From Nitrogeniibacter mangrovi (GTDB lineage: Bacteria > Pseudomonadota > Gammaproteobacteria > Burkholderiales > Rhodocyclaceae), in NCBI RefSeq assembly GCF_010983895.1, contig NZ_CP048836.1, positions 3,968,001 through 4,032,000 of the forward strand: DNA of 64,000 bases, read 5' to 3'. Below the pieces are notes generated by a model, which saw only the letters and a list, made by a program, of their open reading frames with translations, was not told the origin of the DNA and made no database searches. This document shows positions 1 to 8,937 of the stretch, piece by piece. Made by a program: the position numbers and the translations under genes. Positions within the stretch are counted from its first letter, which is position 1; the number at the start of each line of letters is the position of its first letter.

Positions 1-872
1 ATAGCTGTTTGTGCTTCGGTTGTGGTTTGCCCGTCATCGCCAGAGCTCTGGCGATGACGGGCGGCGAATTGGGCCGGAGGTATCCGGCCGATGCTGCTGT
101 GGGGTCTGACCTCGTTGTAGTCCTGGCGCCAGATGCCGATCAGTTCGCGTGCCTGAGCCAACGATTCGAACCAGTGCTCGTTCAGGCATTCGTCCCGAAA
201 CTTGCCGTTGAAGCTCTCGATGTACGCGTTCTGCACCGGCTTACCCGGCTGGATCAGGATGTGCTCAACACCTCGTGCCAGCGCCCAGCCCATGAAGGCC
301 CGGCTGGTGAATTCCGGCCCATTGTCCGTACGCACTGCCCGTGGATAGCCCCGAAACCGGGCCGCCTGATCCAGCACCCGGGTCACGTAAGGTCCGGGCA
401 TCGAATGATCGACCGCGATGTCGATGCACTCATGGCTGAAGTCATCGGCCACCGTCAGGCATTTGAGCCGCCGCCCGCAGGCCAGTGCGTCACTGACGAA
501 ATCCAGACTCCAAACCGCGTTGAGCGCATCTGGCGCCACGAGGGGTTGGCGCTGGCCGCAGCGACGCTTCTTGCCCCTGCGGCGCACCGTCAGATTCTGC
601 TCACGATACAGTCGATAGACCTTCTTGTGATTCGTACCGGGAAACTCGCCTCGAAGCAGATCATGGATGCGCCGATAGCCGAACCGGCGGCGCTGATGGG
701 CCACCTCCACGATGCGGCCCATCAAGTGCTGCGTACGCTCATCGGGCTGGGGTGGATGGCGCCAGGCATCACGAGAGAGCCCCACAAGAGAACACGCGCG
801 TCGCTCCGACACCACGCCTTGCGACAGTATCGAAGCGATCGCCAATCGTTTGTCCTGTGGGGCTAGCGCTTT
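1..872 (-). CDS. IS3-family transposase OrfB (integrase catalytic part), partial
   Basis: This is the DDE catalytic half of the transposase. It is probably made as an OrfAB fusion by -1 frameshifting near 870, where the OrfA frame ends in KR-stop and the OrfB frame continues into ALAPQDKR; a TTG at 843-845 is an alternative independent start. Visible motifs are an HTH_21-like segment (RRRFGYRRIHDLL), the first Asp in VWSLDFVSDAL, the second in RTDNGPEFTSRAF, and the Glu in IESFNGKFRDECLN, followed by the usual NEVRPHSSIG tail. The reading frame is open to the window edge with no internal stop, so the protein is nearly full length and the copy could still be active. Confidence 0.85.
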
Positions 873-1129
873 ACCTTGAAGGCCACCTTCAGTGCTTCGA
901 TGTCCAGGTGCGCCTCGGCCAGCAGCTTCTTGAGCTTGCTGTTCTCCGCTTCCAGTTCCTTGAGCCGGCGGGCTTCCTGCTCATCCATGCCCCCGAACTT
1001 CGCGCGCCACTTGTAAAACGTCGCGTCGCTGAAACCGCCTTGCCGGCACAGCTCGGCCACCGGCATTCCAGCCTCAGCCTGCTTCAGAAATCCGATGATC
1101 TGCTGATCGGTGAATCGACTCTTTCTCAT
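863..1129 (-). CDS. IS3-family transposase OrfA, copy 1
   Basis: This 88-aa OrfA has an N-terminal helix-turn-helix (SRFTDQQIIGFLKQAEAG, then CRQGGFSDATFYKWRAKFGG) and a C-terminal leucine-zipper-like stretch (RRLKELEAENSKLKKLL). OrfA proteins bind the IS ends and, fused to OrfB, form the transposase. The stop codon overlaps the start of the OrfB frame, the normal IS3 arrangement. It differs from the OrfA of copy 2 at only two residues (Ala to Thr after KWR, and Glu to Lys near LDIEALK). Confidence 0.9.
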   Translation of the reverse strand: MRKSRFTDQQIIGFLKQAEAGMPVAELCRQGGFSDATFYKWRAKFGGMDEQEARRLKELEAENSKLKKLLAEAHLDIEALKVAFKVKR

Positions 1130-1197
1130 GTCCGTCCCGCTCCAGTTGAACGGACCTTACTTCCAAATCGGTGGTATGGCTACGGGGGGGCAGGTCA

Positions 1198-1512
1198 TGG
1201 CGCCACGAGGGGTTGGCGCTGGCCGCAGCGACGCTTCTTGCCCCTGCGGCGCACCGTCAGATTCTGCTCACGATACAGTCGATAGACCTTCTTGTGATTC
1301 GTGCCGGGAAACTCGCCTCGAAGCAGATCATGGATGCGCCGATAGCCGAACCGGCGGCGCTGATGGGCCACCTCCACGATGCGGCCCATCAAGTGCTGCG
1401 TACGCTCATCGGGCTGGGGTGGATGGCGCCAGGCATCACGAGAGAGCCCCACAAGAGAACACGCGCGTCGCTCCGACACCACGCCTTGCGACAGTATCGA
1501 AGCGATCGCCAA
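1198..1512 (-). pseudogene. Truncated IS3 OrfB fragment (copy 2)
   Basis: About 105 codons of OrfB are present from a TTG at 1510-1512. It carries the HTH_21-like region but none of the DDE catalytic residues. The frame ends at a TGA created by the junction with the terminus of copy 1. The fragment matches the same part of copy 1 almost exactly, so the interruption looks recent. It cannot encode an active transposase by itself. Confidence 0.85.
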
Positions 1513-1529
1513 TCGTTTGTCCTGTGGGG

Positions 1530-1796
1530 CTAGCGCTTTACCTTGAAGGCCACCTTCAGTGCTTTGATGTCCAGGTGCGCCTCGGCCAGCAGCTTCTTGA
1601 GCTTGCTGTTCTCCGCTTCCAGTTCCTTGAGCCGGCGGGCTTCCTGCTCATCCATGCCCCCGAACTTCGTGCGCCACTTGTAAAACGTAGCGTCGCTGAA
1701 ACCGCCTTGCCGGCACAGCTCGGCCACCGGCATCCCAGCCTCAGCCTGCTTCAGAAATCCGATAATCTGCTGATCGGTGAATCGACTCTTTCTCAT
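1530..1796 (-). CDS. IS3-family transposase OrfA, copy 2
   Basis: This 88-aa OrfA has the same HTH and leucine-zipper layout as copy 1. Without its OrfB it cannot transpose, but it may still be made and could bind the ends of copy 1. Its start is set by the ATG at 1794-1796, just inside the IS terminus. Confidence 0.88.
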   Translation of the reverse strand: MRKSRFTDQQIIGFLKQAEAGMPVAELCRQGGFSDATFYKWRTKFGGMDEQEARRLKELEAENSKLKKLLAEAHLDIKALKVAFKVKR

Positions 1797-1897
1797 GTCC
1801 GTCCTGCTCCAGTTGAACGGACCTTACTTCCAAATCGGTGGTATGGCTACGGGGATGCAGGTCATCGTGTTCAAACGAATTGGGCCACCTCTATATC

Positions 1898-2530
1898 TCA
1901 AACCATCCAAGGGGGAGGAATAGGTTTAAAAAATTTCCCAGAATATTCATCCGATTTTGACAGATCAATCATTCGGTCAACTTCAGAAACAAAAAACTCT
2001 TCTAAATTTTTCCATTCATATATTGCAGGGCCAATTCTATACCTCGGAACAGCATACACCCGTGGATCACCATCCAAGCGCATCATTACTTCCGAATCAA
2101 ACTCCACATATATACCAAAACGTATCTGATTGCCATTATCGGCAAAGCGTGCTCTTCCTGAATCCTGTTCAAGGGGGCGATCCACTACGTTGCCGCACTC
2201 CATACTCACAGGCAACCAAACATCGGGGTCTCGAATATGCCCTTCACGCAGCCCCTGCCAGCTAAAGGAATCCTGAAACAGCAGGCCGCCATTCGAGTGA
2301 TGCAAGAGATCACGCAACTGAATCGGCAATTTTCTCTCAATACGATTTTCTAGTCTTGCTATCTGACCATCATTGAGAGGCGCATAAAAGACATGCCAGT
2401 ATGGAGAATCTCCAGGCCTCCGATTTAAATTCTCATTTATAAGTAGAGTGCCATCGTCTAATTTTCTGCTCCCAACATCCCCCAAAAGACGCAACTTATT
2501 AATAATATTATCAATAAAATGGTCACTCAT
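1898..2530 (-). CDS. SUKH (SMI1/KNR4)-type immunity protein
   Basis: This 210-aa cytosolic protein shows the SMI1/KNR4 pattern: an N-terminal helix pair followed by LPIQLRDLLHHSNGGLLF (the conserved L..LL...NGG element), then alternating beta strands ending in IGPAIYEWKNLEEFF. SUKH proteins commonly neutralise nuclease toxins of polymorphic toxin systems. It starts 74 bp downstream of the rhs stop codon on the same strand, the usual place for a cognate immunity gene. Base composition is much more AT-rich than the surrounding genome, which indicates recent transfer. Binding to this particular toxin is inferred from position only. Confidence 0.75.
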   Translation of the reverse strand: MSDHFIDNIINKLRLLGDVGSRKLDDGTLLINENLNRRPGDSPYWHVFYAPLNDGQIARLENRIERKLPIQLRDLLHHSNGGLLFQDSFSWQGLREGHIRDPDVWLPVSMECGNVVDRPLEQDSGRARFADNGNQIRFGIYVEFDSEVMMRLDGDPRVYAVPRYRIGPAIYEWKNLEEFFVSEVDRMIDLSKSDEYSGKFFKPIPPPWMV

Positions 2531-2604
2531 ATATATTCCGAACCGTATTCATCCGCAATCGATAAGATGGCCATCCTAACATGGGAAGGACGGCCACCAC
2601 GCTC

Positions 2605-5600
2605 TTACTTTAGACCTTCGGAATGAAATATTCCAAAAGGTGAAATCGCATCCATTACATCTCCTGCGACTTCTGCAGCACTCGCCACGCCACTAAGCGT
2701 AGCAGCAGCCGCTCCGAGTGCAGCACCTTTTATTGAATATCCGCTTCTGTCGGCCAATCGCGGCAGAGTCCCTCCTGCAGTACGATCAACGATTTCCCCG
2801 TAGACAGGGACTTGCGTCCCCCCCGCAGCTTGGTGGCGCGCAATGTGCTCTGCTTCCGTCAGGAATTGAATGTTGTCCGGATTGCCGGCCATCGTCGGCG
2901 ACCCGCTTGCACTGTTGATATGGTCACCATGAAACCCTTTGACTTTCCCTGTCTCCAATAGCTCTTCACGCTGCGCACGGGTCCAGCTTCTTGTACCCTT
3001 ACCAGTTTTATCCACCAGTTGCCGCTCCATCTTCCATGCTGCGGCGACTGCTCGCTGCTTTGCCGCCCTCAGAGAAGCTCCAGCTGCTTTTACACCGAGA
3101 TATTTGGCGCTTTGGCGAATAAATGTAGCCACGGGGTTTGCAGCCAAACCGGTTGGATCATTCATCCCGATCGGACTATTGCCGACATAGGCGTAAATAT
3201 TTAGATCGTCACGATATCCAATCGGGTCGGTTTGCAGGAACCGTCCTATCGCCGGGGAGTAGAAACGCGCCTTGTAGTAGTACAGGTTCAGTCCACTCAG
3301 ATACTGCTGCCCGGTATAGCGGAAACGGGTACCAGTAGTTGTGTTCGGTTCGCCAAAGGGCCCGTAACTGTATGTCGCCGTATTGGATCCACTCGCGTCT
3401 GCCTGCCCCACAACACTCCCCAAGTGGTCAGTGTAGAACCAGGTCTTGCTGATCGTTCCCGAGCCCTCGTACCAAACGATGGGCTCATCGACGCCCGGGC
3501 CGTGCACATAGCGACGCAACAACGTCCCGGAAGCGTTGTACTCGGCCAACACTTCCACTCCGTCATAGAGGAGGTTGGTCACCATACCCGCCAGCGTGGT
3601 CTGGCGCAGGCGCCCTTCAGCGTCATAGGCAAGGCTCGCCGTATAACCGGTCTTGCTGGCGCTCTTCAGTCGGTTGTCCAAGTCGTAGCCGTAGGACCAG
3701 ACACCGTCCCCGGAGAGGTTGCCGTTGGGGTCATAGGCTATCGAGCTGCCGGCGACGTTGGTGTATTGGTTCAGTCCGTTGCTGGAATAAGCCTGAGTTC
3801 CGTTGGATGCACCACTCCACTGATAGACGTTGTTGCTCCAAATTTGCTTTGTGAGCTCTTGCGTCTGATTGCGGGTGTAGGTGTAGGTGACATCCGCCGT
3901 CGTCCCGGTCAGATCGTGCGCAAGGGAAGCCAACACACCCTGTGCGTTGTATCCGAGCGTGGTGGTCGTCCCATTGCCGAGGGTGACTGTGGTTCGGCGG
4001 GACAGATCGTCATAGGCGTAGGTAGCCAGATTCGTCGTGCCCATCTCCTTGATCGCGGTCGGACGATTCAGCGCATCGAAAGCGGTGGTCACATAGAACG
4101 TGCTCGCCTCTGGCCAGGTGGTACGCGTTCGGTTACCTGCCGCGTCGTATTGGTAGCTGAGAGTCTTCCCTCCTGCCGTCGTCGAAACGAGGCGGCCGGC
4201 ATTGTCCCACTGGTAGCTGACGGCATAGCTGCCGCCAGTCATGTTTGCCGCTGTACGTCGGCCAACAAGGTCATAGGCGAAGCTGACGTTGTCCGCGCTC
4301 GTGGGATAGGTGCGCGAGATGAGGCGGTTTAGATTGTCATAGGCGAGGGTGACCGACTGACCGTTGCGTTTGCGCAGACTCGTCAGATTGCTGACTGCAT
4401 CATATCCGTACTGTTCATAGTCGGTACTCGAGGAGACCCCCGCTGTGACCTTGTCCGGATATCGAGTCTTGATCTTGCGGTCATGCCCGTCGTACTCGTA
4501 CGTGGTCAGATTGCCGTTGGCATCTTCTAGGGACTTGACCAAGCCGTTGTCGGTGTAGGTATAGGCGGCATAGGTCTGGGCCAAACCCGTGCCCACCGCA
4601 CGCTCGACCGTAGCGACAGAACCGTCAGCAAAGTAGCTCGTGTCGGTGAGCCGGTCTCCACCTTCGGCAGTCGTCAGATTTTCGGTGACACGACTGACCC
4701 AATCCCGATTGTTGTAGGTGTAGTCGGTTACTTTGACTGGCGCCGCGGCACTTGGGCAGGTCGAGGAAGAGGCCGTCTGGGCAGGCCCCCAGCGCCTGGA
4801 AACCTTACCCGTTGGCGTGTAGCTCACGCAGGTCACCAGCCATTGCGTGCCGATCTGAGCGGAACTGCGAACAAGGCGCCCCTCGGCGTCGTAAGCTCTA
4901 ACCGTAGCCTTGCCTAAAGCGTCGGTGCTGGTGACCAGGCGACGCTCGGCGTCGTAGGTATTGGTGACCGTATCGGTCACGTCGGTACGTGGGCCATTGA
5001 CGACTGTCAGGTTACCTACCGCATCATAGGTGTATGTCGTCGTGAGATTGAGTTTGCCTGACCCCGAATCCAGGACGGTTGTTTGGGGCACATACTTGTT
5101 GGCAGCTAGATAGGTGGAGTTCGTGACCACCGAATTGCTCGAGCTTGTCTTGGTCGTCTGGCTCGTCTGGAGGTAGAACGCCGGAAAACCGCTGGGTGTG
5201 AAGCTGGTGTATCCGTAGGTCGTCGTCGGTTGCACACCTGACGAGTCTGCCGGTGAAGTCACCGTGAGAGGATTGCCTTGCGCGGTGTAGGTATAAGTGG
5301 TCGTGTTACCACGCTGGTCGGTAGCAGTAGCGACCTTATTGAAACCGCTCTCGTAGGTGAAGCTGCTCGTCAACGTGGCCAAACCCGAACCCGGCTTCGC
5401 GATCTGCTTGATCGTCTTCACGTTGTGTGTGCAGCGACTCTGCGCGGCGCAAGGCGCGTCGTCATAAGCGTATTCGACGCTATTCCCCTCCGGCAGAACC
5501 GTCTTGATCAGACGAGACTGGGCGTCATAAGTATTCGTAGTCACCCGCCCTAACTCGTCAACGGTCTTGATCACTTTCCCTAGGGCGTCCAGATACGAAA

Positions 5601-8600
5601 CTTTGCTCTCTCCGTCTGGCGCCACTTCTTCGGAACGAGAGCCTGCAAAATAGTAGGTGTACGTTTGACCATTAGCATTTGTCTGGCTCTGGACTCGACC
5701 AAGCGAATCGAACACGTTCGTGAGGAACGGAGTCGTCGGACGAGTTGGATAGAATACCTGAGACAATCGGCCAGGCTGGTCGTAGGAAAAGGTCGTGTCC
5801 TCGGACAACGCGTCGGTGAAAGTCACCAAATTGCCATTGGCATCATAGGCGTACTGAATCGTATGGGAACCGTCCCCAACTTGGGTCACGCGGCCGGATA
5901 CGTTGGTAATGTTCAATACGCGGCCCAAGCTGTTCTCGACTTTAGTAAGGTCGTTCCCTGAGTAGGTAAACTTCACCTGCACTCCGCTCGGATGCACATA
6001 GGTCGCCACCTTACCGGTGCTATCGAAATTCAGCTTCGCCTTATACGCAGTCTCGTAAGAGTACGTTCCGTCGACGTTCTTGATGAGCTTGGCCGAATTT
6101 CCCGGCGGCGGGTTGTAGGAGCCGTCAGGAAGTTTGACGAACACCTCGCCATTCAAGCCCTGCTTTACGATCACCGTGTTATTGAGCAGCTGATCGCCGA
6201 ACCAACGCTGCCCGAGAGTTGCAATCACCATCTTGTCAATGGGTTTCGCTGTATCACTCAGTAGATCCAACGCCACCATGTGCTCAACAATCGAGCCGAC
6301 AGCGTCCAGGGCGGAGTCTTCTCCCATACCCTGAAAACCGTCATGCCCAATCTTCACGCTGGAGGCAAAATTGTGGGTCCACCCACGACCAAGTGGCCCA
6401 GAAATCGTCCGTAAGCCAGAACTGTAAATACGTTCAAAACCAAGCGAATACGGAAACGCACCTAACCCGGAGAGCATGTCCTCACGAGCATAAAGGTAGT
6501 ACCCCTTAGCAACGTCGATAGGATCACCGTAGTGAGTGTCGGTACCATACTCCAGAAGAGTTGGACTATATGAATTCTCCAAGGATTGGTTAGATGTTTG
6601 GCCAGCGGACCATGTCGTCGTAGAGAACCCTCCGGCGAGCCCACCACCTATGATCGCGCCAATACTGGACGAGCTGCTCCCCACGTAGATGTCGAAATAC
6701 CCCGCACCACTCCAAGACCCTTCGGAAAGGTTGCAACGAGTGGGTAAGATTAGGCGATGCCCGGCATTGATAGCGTTCTGGAAGTTGGTCAGCCAAGGGG
6801 AACACGACACCAAGGCCGGCTGGACGACCGACGTGTAGTTGGTCGAACGGGCATCGTAGATCTTGTCCCCTGCGGCGGCAGCGATATCCACCAGCTTCAC
6901 CGTGGACACTGCGCTGACGTCCGCAGTCTGCTGCACCGCTGTCGATTCGAAGATGCTCGAACGCATGGTCGAGCTGAAGAACACCGCCGACTCTTTGCCG
7001 GCGTCGGCCTCCTCACTCACCACACTGAGCATGTTGCCCGGAAGGTCGACATAGGGAGCCGTGTTGTATCCTGCGATGCCCACCTGATGGTGGAACAGTG
7101 TGTTTGTCTTGGCGAGGCGGTCGGTGATGTAGTCCGAATGGTTGGTCTGGGCGATCCATGCGGACGAGAGAACGGCGAGGCTGGAGCCGAGCACTACCTC
7201 GCTGTCGTCCGCATTGCCGCTCGCCTTGGCATCGGCCAGAAGCGCATGGTGGTGTTCGACGACACCACGCCCGGAGGATCCCCAGGCGTTCCCGATGACG
7301 AAGGTACCACCGGCCTTGATCTGCTGTGTGAAGTTCTGATTCGCGTACGTCTGCGCGTAGGGGTGCACGACGTTGAACGTCACCGTTCCGACGCTTCCGG
7401 GGGTGACCGCGCTACCCGTTGCCTGAGTCACACCGTCCAGTTTCAACACCGGCTGATTCGACCCGTTGTAGGTGATCGAAAGGCGCTTACCGTAGATCGC
7501 ATCCGATGCATATGTCTGATCGATCCCTGCATAGCGAACGCGCAACGTCGGCTTGTAGCTCGCTGGAACGTCTCCGGTCCAGACGGTCGGCGTGACGCTC
7601 GTGTCCTGATACGGCAGTGTCGTTTGACGAACCTGGGATCCATCGTGAGGCATGATGATCTTTCCACCGATCACATCGTCAAGATCGGCGACAGGTTTGT
7701 TCGCCCTCAGGTAGGTTGCAAGGTTGTTCGCGTAGGTGGTGAGGTTGCTACGGATGTTCGTTCGGTTGATGTCCTGAACGTAGTCCGTCGTCACCGTCGC
7801 ACCGCTTTTCGCTGAGCTCAGATAGGTCGATGCGTTGTATCCGCTTGCCGACGCCAGATCGATCGCTGCCTTTTGCGTGTGGGGCTTGTAACTCGGATCG
7901 AAAACGTAATCCGTTCCGCCAATGTTCACCTTCACCCATACGTGGTCGATCTTGACGCTATGCAGTGGCGGAGGCGAACTCGGGCAGCTTCCCGGCGCTG
8001 CGATGTAGATCGCCGAGACAGGAATCTGGCCATTCCCCAGCAGATTCGCAACGCCGCAGGTGTTGCTCACGTCGACGCCGTACCATTCCTGAACCTGAGC
8101 CGCGGTCAGATTGATGCGCCCCTTGACGTAGCTGGCGGTATATCCCGACTGACGCAACAACTCGACCATAAGCTCGGCCTGGTCGAACGCGGTGCCTTGG
8201 TTGTCAAGGATGGCGCCGACCGCGCCTTTCTGAACACCCCAGATGGGATAGAACTCGACGTTGTTGCGCACGTACTCGTAAATGAGATCGGGATCGCCCT
8301 TGAGCGCTCGAGCCAATTCTGCAATGGAGCCCGGACCTACCGGAGCGTTGTCGCCCGAGGCCCGGAGCGCCTGATAGGTCGGCTCGACCACAACGATCGA
8401 GGTTCCGTTGGCGGCTTGCTTCTTGCCATTTTCGCGCTCCCGGATTTTCGCCGCGCGCGCATCTTCCTCGCTCGTCGCAATCGAGAATACCGCACGATTG
8501 ATACCAGGCTGCGTCGCCCGAGGGCCCGCCGCCGCATTTCGTGCTGCTGGCGCCCTGTCGAACTGAAGCTCAAGGGCGGCATTCGCGGCCATAGGCAGCA

Positions 8601-8646
8601 AAGCCATCGACAATGCCATTGTCATTAATTTTCGACGAAAAGTCAT
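2605..8646 (-). CDS. Secreted RHS/YD-repeat protein with C-terminal HNH/EndoVII-like toxin module
   Basis: The start is the ATG at 8646, which has a strong GGAGGGG just upstream; an in-frame TTG at 8658 lies inside that Shine-Dalgarno and is rejected. The product is 2013 aa. Order: Sec signal peptide (about residues 1-24, ending AANA); a transglutaminase-like region around residues 105-260 that keeps the His/Asp motifs (DHVWVKV, FDPSYK) but shows no Cys at the usual nucleophile position (GTAFDQAEL); an RHS N-terminal domain near residues 690-760; dozens of YD repeats; and the RHS core end (YYYKARFYSPAIGRFLQTDP to DPTGL). A variable 179-aa tail follows. It has WTRAQREELLETG, HGDHIN, NPDNIQFLT and EHIARH, matching GHH-type HNH/EndoVII nuclease toxins (GDH in place of GHH). 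The RHS core forms a shell around such a toxin. The SUKH gene downstream is the likely immunity gene. The delivery route is not shown; the signal peptide argues for Sec export rather than type VI loading. Confidence 0.85.
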   Translation of the reverse strand: MTFRRKLMTMALSMALLPMAANAALELQFDRAPAARNAAAGPRATQPGINRAVFSIATSEEDARAAKIRERENGKKQAANGTSIVVVEPTYQALRASGDNAPVGPGSIAELARALKGDPDLIYEYVRNNVEFYPIWGVQKGAVGAILDNQGTAFDQAELMVELLRQSGYTASYVKGRINLTAAQVQEWYGVDVSNTCGVANLLGNGQIPVSAIYIAAPGSCPSSPPPLHSVKIDHVWVKVNIGGTDYVFDPSYKPHTQKAAIDLASASGYNASTYLSSAKSGATVTTDYVQDINRTNIRSNLTTYANNLATYLRANKPVADLDDVIGGKIIMPHDGSQVRQTTLPYQDTSVTPTVWTGDVPASYKPTLRVRYAGIDQTYASDAIYGKRLSITYNGSNQPVLKLDGVTQATGSAVTPGSVGTVTFNVVHPYAQTYANQNFTQQIKAGGTFVIGNAWGSSGRGVVEHHHALLADAKASGNADDSEVVLGSSLAVLSSAWIAQTNHSDYITDRLAKTNTLFHHQVGIAGYNTAPYVDLPGNMLSVVSEEADAGKESAVFFSSTMRSSIFESTAVQQTADVSAVSTVKLVDIAAAAGDKIYDARSTNYTSVVQPALVSCSPWLTNFQNAINAGHRLILPTRCNLSEGSWSGAGYFDIYVGSSSSSIGAIIGGGLAGGFSTTTWSAGQTSNQSLENSYSPTLLEYGTDTHYGDPIDVAKGYYLYAREDMLSGLGAFPYSLGFERIYSSGLRTISGPLGRGWTHNFASSVKIGHDGFQGMGEDSALDAVGSIVEHMVALDLLSDTAKPIDKMVIATLGQRWFGDQLLNNTVIVKQGLNGEVFVKLPDGSYNPPPGNSAKLIKNVDGTYSYETAYKAKLNFDSTGKVATYVHPSGVQVKFTYSGNDLTKVENSLGRVLNITNVSGRVTQVGDGSHTIQYAYDANGNLVTFTDALSEDTTFSYDQPGRLSQVFYPTRPTTPFLTNVFDSLGRVQSQTNANGQTYTYYFAGSRSEEVAPDGESKVSYLDALGKVIKTVDELGRVTTNTYDAQSRLIKTVLPEGNSVEYAYDDAPCAAQSRCTHNVKTIKQIAKPGSGLATLTSSFTYESGFNKVATATDQRGNTTTYTYTAQGNPLTVTSPADSSGVQPTTTYGYTSFTPSGFPAFYLQTSQTTKTSSSNSVVTNSTYLAANKYVPQTTVLDSGSGKLNLTTTYTYDAVGNLTVVNGPRTDVTDTVTNTYDAERRLVTSTDALGKATVRAYDAEGRLVRSSAQIGTQWLVTCVSYTPTGKVSRRWGPAQTASSSTCPSAAAPVKVTDYTYNNRDWVSRVTENLTTAEGGDRLTDTSYFADGSVATVERAVGTGLAQTYAAYTYTDNGLVKSLEDANGNLTTYEYDGHDRKIKTRYPDKVTAGVSSSTDYEQYGYDAVSNLTSLRKRNGQSVTLAYDNLNRLISRTYPTSADNVSFAYDLVGRRTAANMTGGSYAVSYQWDNAGRLVSTTAGGKTLSYQYDAAGNRTRTTWPEASTFYVTTAFDALNRPTAIKEMGTTNLATYAYDDLSRRTTVTLGNGTTTTLGYNAQGVLASLAHDLTGTTADVTYTYTRNQTQELTKQIWSNNVYQWSGASNGTQAYSSNGLNQYTNVAGSSIAYDPNGNLSGDGVWSYGYDLDNRLKSASKTGYTASLAYDAEGRLRQTTLAGMVTNLLYDGVEVLAEYNASGTLLRRYVHGPGVDEPIVWYEGSGTISKTWFYTDHLGSVVGQADASGSNTATYSYGPFGEPNTTTGTRFRYTGQQYLSGLNLYYYKARFYSPAIGRFLQTDPIGYRDDLNIYAYVGNSPIGMNDPTGLAANPVATFIRQSAKYLGVKAAGASLRAAKQRAVAAAWKMERQLVDKTGKGTRSWTRAQREELLETGKVKGFHGDHINSASGSPTMAGNPDNIQFLTEAEHIARHQAAGGTQVPVYGEIVDRTAGGTLPRLADRSGYSIKGAALGAAAATLSGVASAAEVAGDVMDAISPFGIFHSEGLK

Positions 8647-8721
8647 AGACCCCTCCAAGGCGTCCGCGCGAAGGATTAACCGGGAATTCGAGAAAGAAGC
8701 GGCCGGGAGCCGGCCATGCGC

Positions 8722-8937
8722 TTAAGGAGCGCCTGTGACGACAACGTTGGTTCGGTTACCAGCGGCGTCGTAAGAATAGGTGACGGTCGTTCCGTCCGAA
8801 TAAACGACCTGCACTAGACGGCCAAGCGTGTCGTAGGAATACGTTGCATCGCCCGCAAATGCACCAGCTGTGGAAGCCATCAAAGCCGCCACGCATAGCG
8901 CCCGCAAGAAATGCTTGAAGAATGCTCCAGCAACCAT
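8722..8937 (-). CDS. Small secreted YD-repeat protein
   Basis: The third in-frame ATG (8937) is chosen because GGAGG sits 6 nt upstream, giving 71 aa; two upstream ATGs at 8958 and 8949 lack a well-placed Shine-Dalgarno. The protein has a Sec signal peptide (hydrophobic ALCVAALMASTAGAFAG) followed directly by about one and a half YD repeats (YSYDTLGRLVQVV, then YSYDAAGNRTNVV) and a stop. It lies 75 bp upstream of the rhs gene on the same strand and is probably co-transcribed. It might be a relic of a second rhs gene, but the intact signal peptide, ribosome site and clean stop suggest a real mini-protein. Function is unknown. Confidence 0.7.
   Translation of the reverse strand: MVAGAFFKHFLRALCVAALMASTAGAFAGDATYSYDTLGRLVQVVYSDGTTVTYSYDAAGNRTNVVVTGAP

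Larger units (their letters stand above)
1..1197 (-). mobile_element. IS3-family (IS407-like) insertion sequence, copy 1, cut by the window edge
   Basis: OrfA and OrfB lie on the minus strand. The element's 5' end is at 1197, where the minus strand reads TGACCTGCCCCCC, a terminus typical of the IS407 group. The other end lies beyond position 1, but OrfB is almost complete. At 1198 the sequence passes directly into the interior of OrfB of a second copy, so this copy appears to have inserted into copy 2. Bases 1198-1201 (TGGC) are the candidate 4-bp target duplication. The two copies differ at only a few positions. Confidence 0.88.
1198..1864 (-). mobile_element. IS3-family (IS407-like) insertion sequence, copy 2, truncated
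   Basis: Only the 5' part remains: the terminus at 1864 (minus strand TGACCTGCATCCCC), a whole OrfA, and OrfB up to the residues LVAP. There it meets the end of copy 1 and hits a TGA within the junction. The missing 3' part should lie to the left of the window if this is a simple nested insertion. The outer flank beginning at 1865 is the AT-rich 3' side of the immunity gene. Confidence 0.85.

Noticed and set aside
3232-4332. Plus-strand open frame opposite the RHS gene
   Set aside because: It mirrors the YD repeats and shows no domain, signal peptide or ribosome site.
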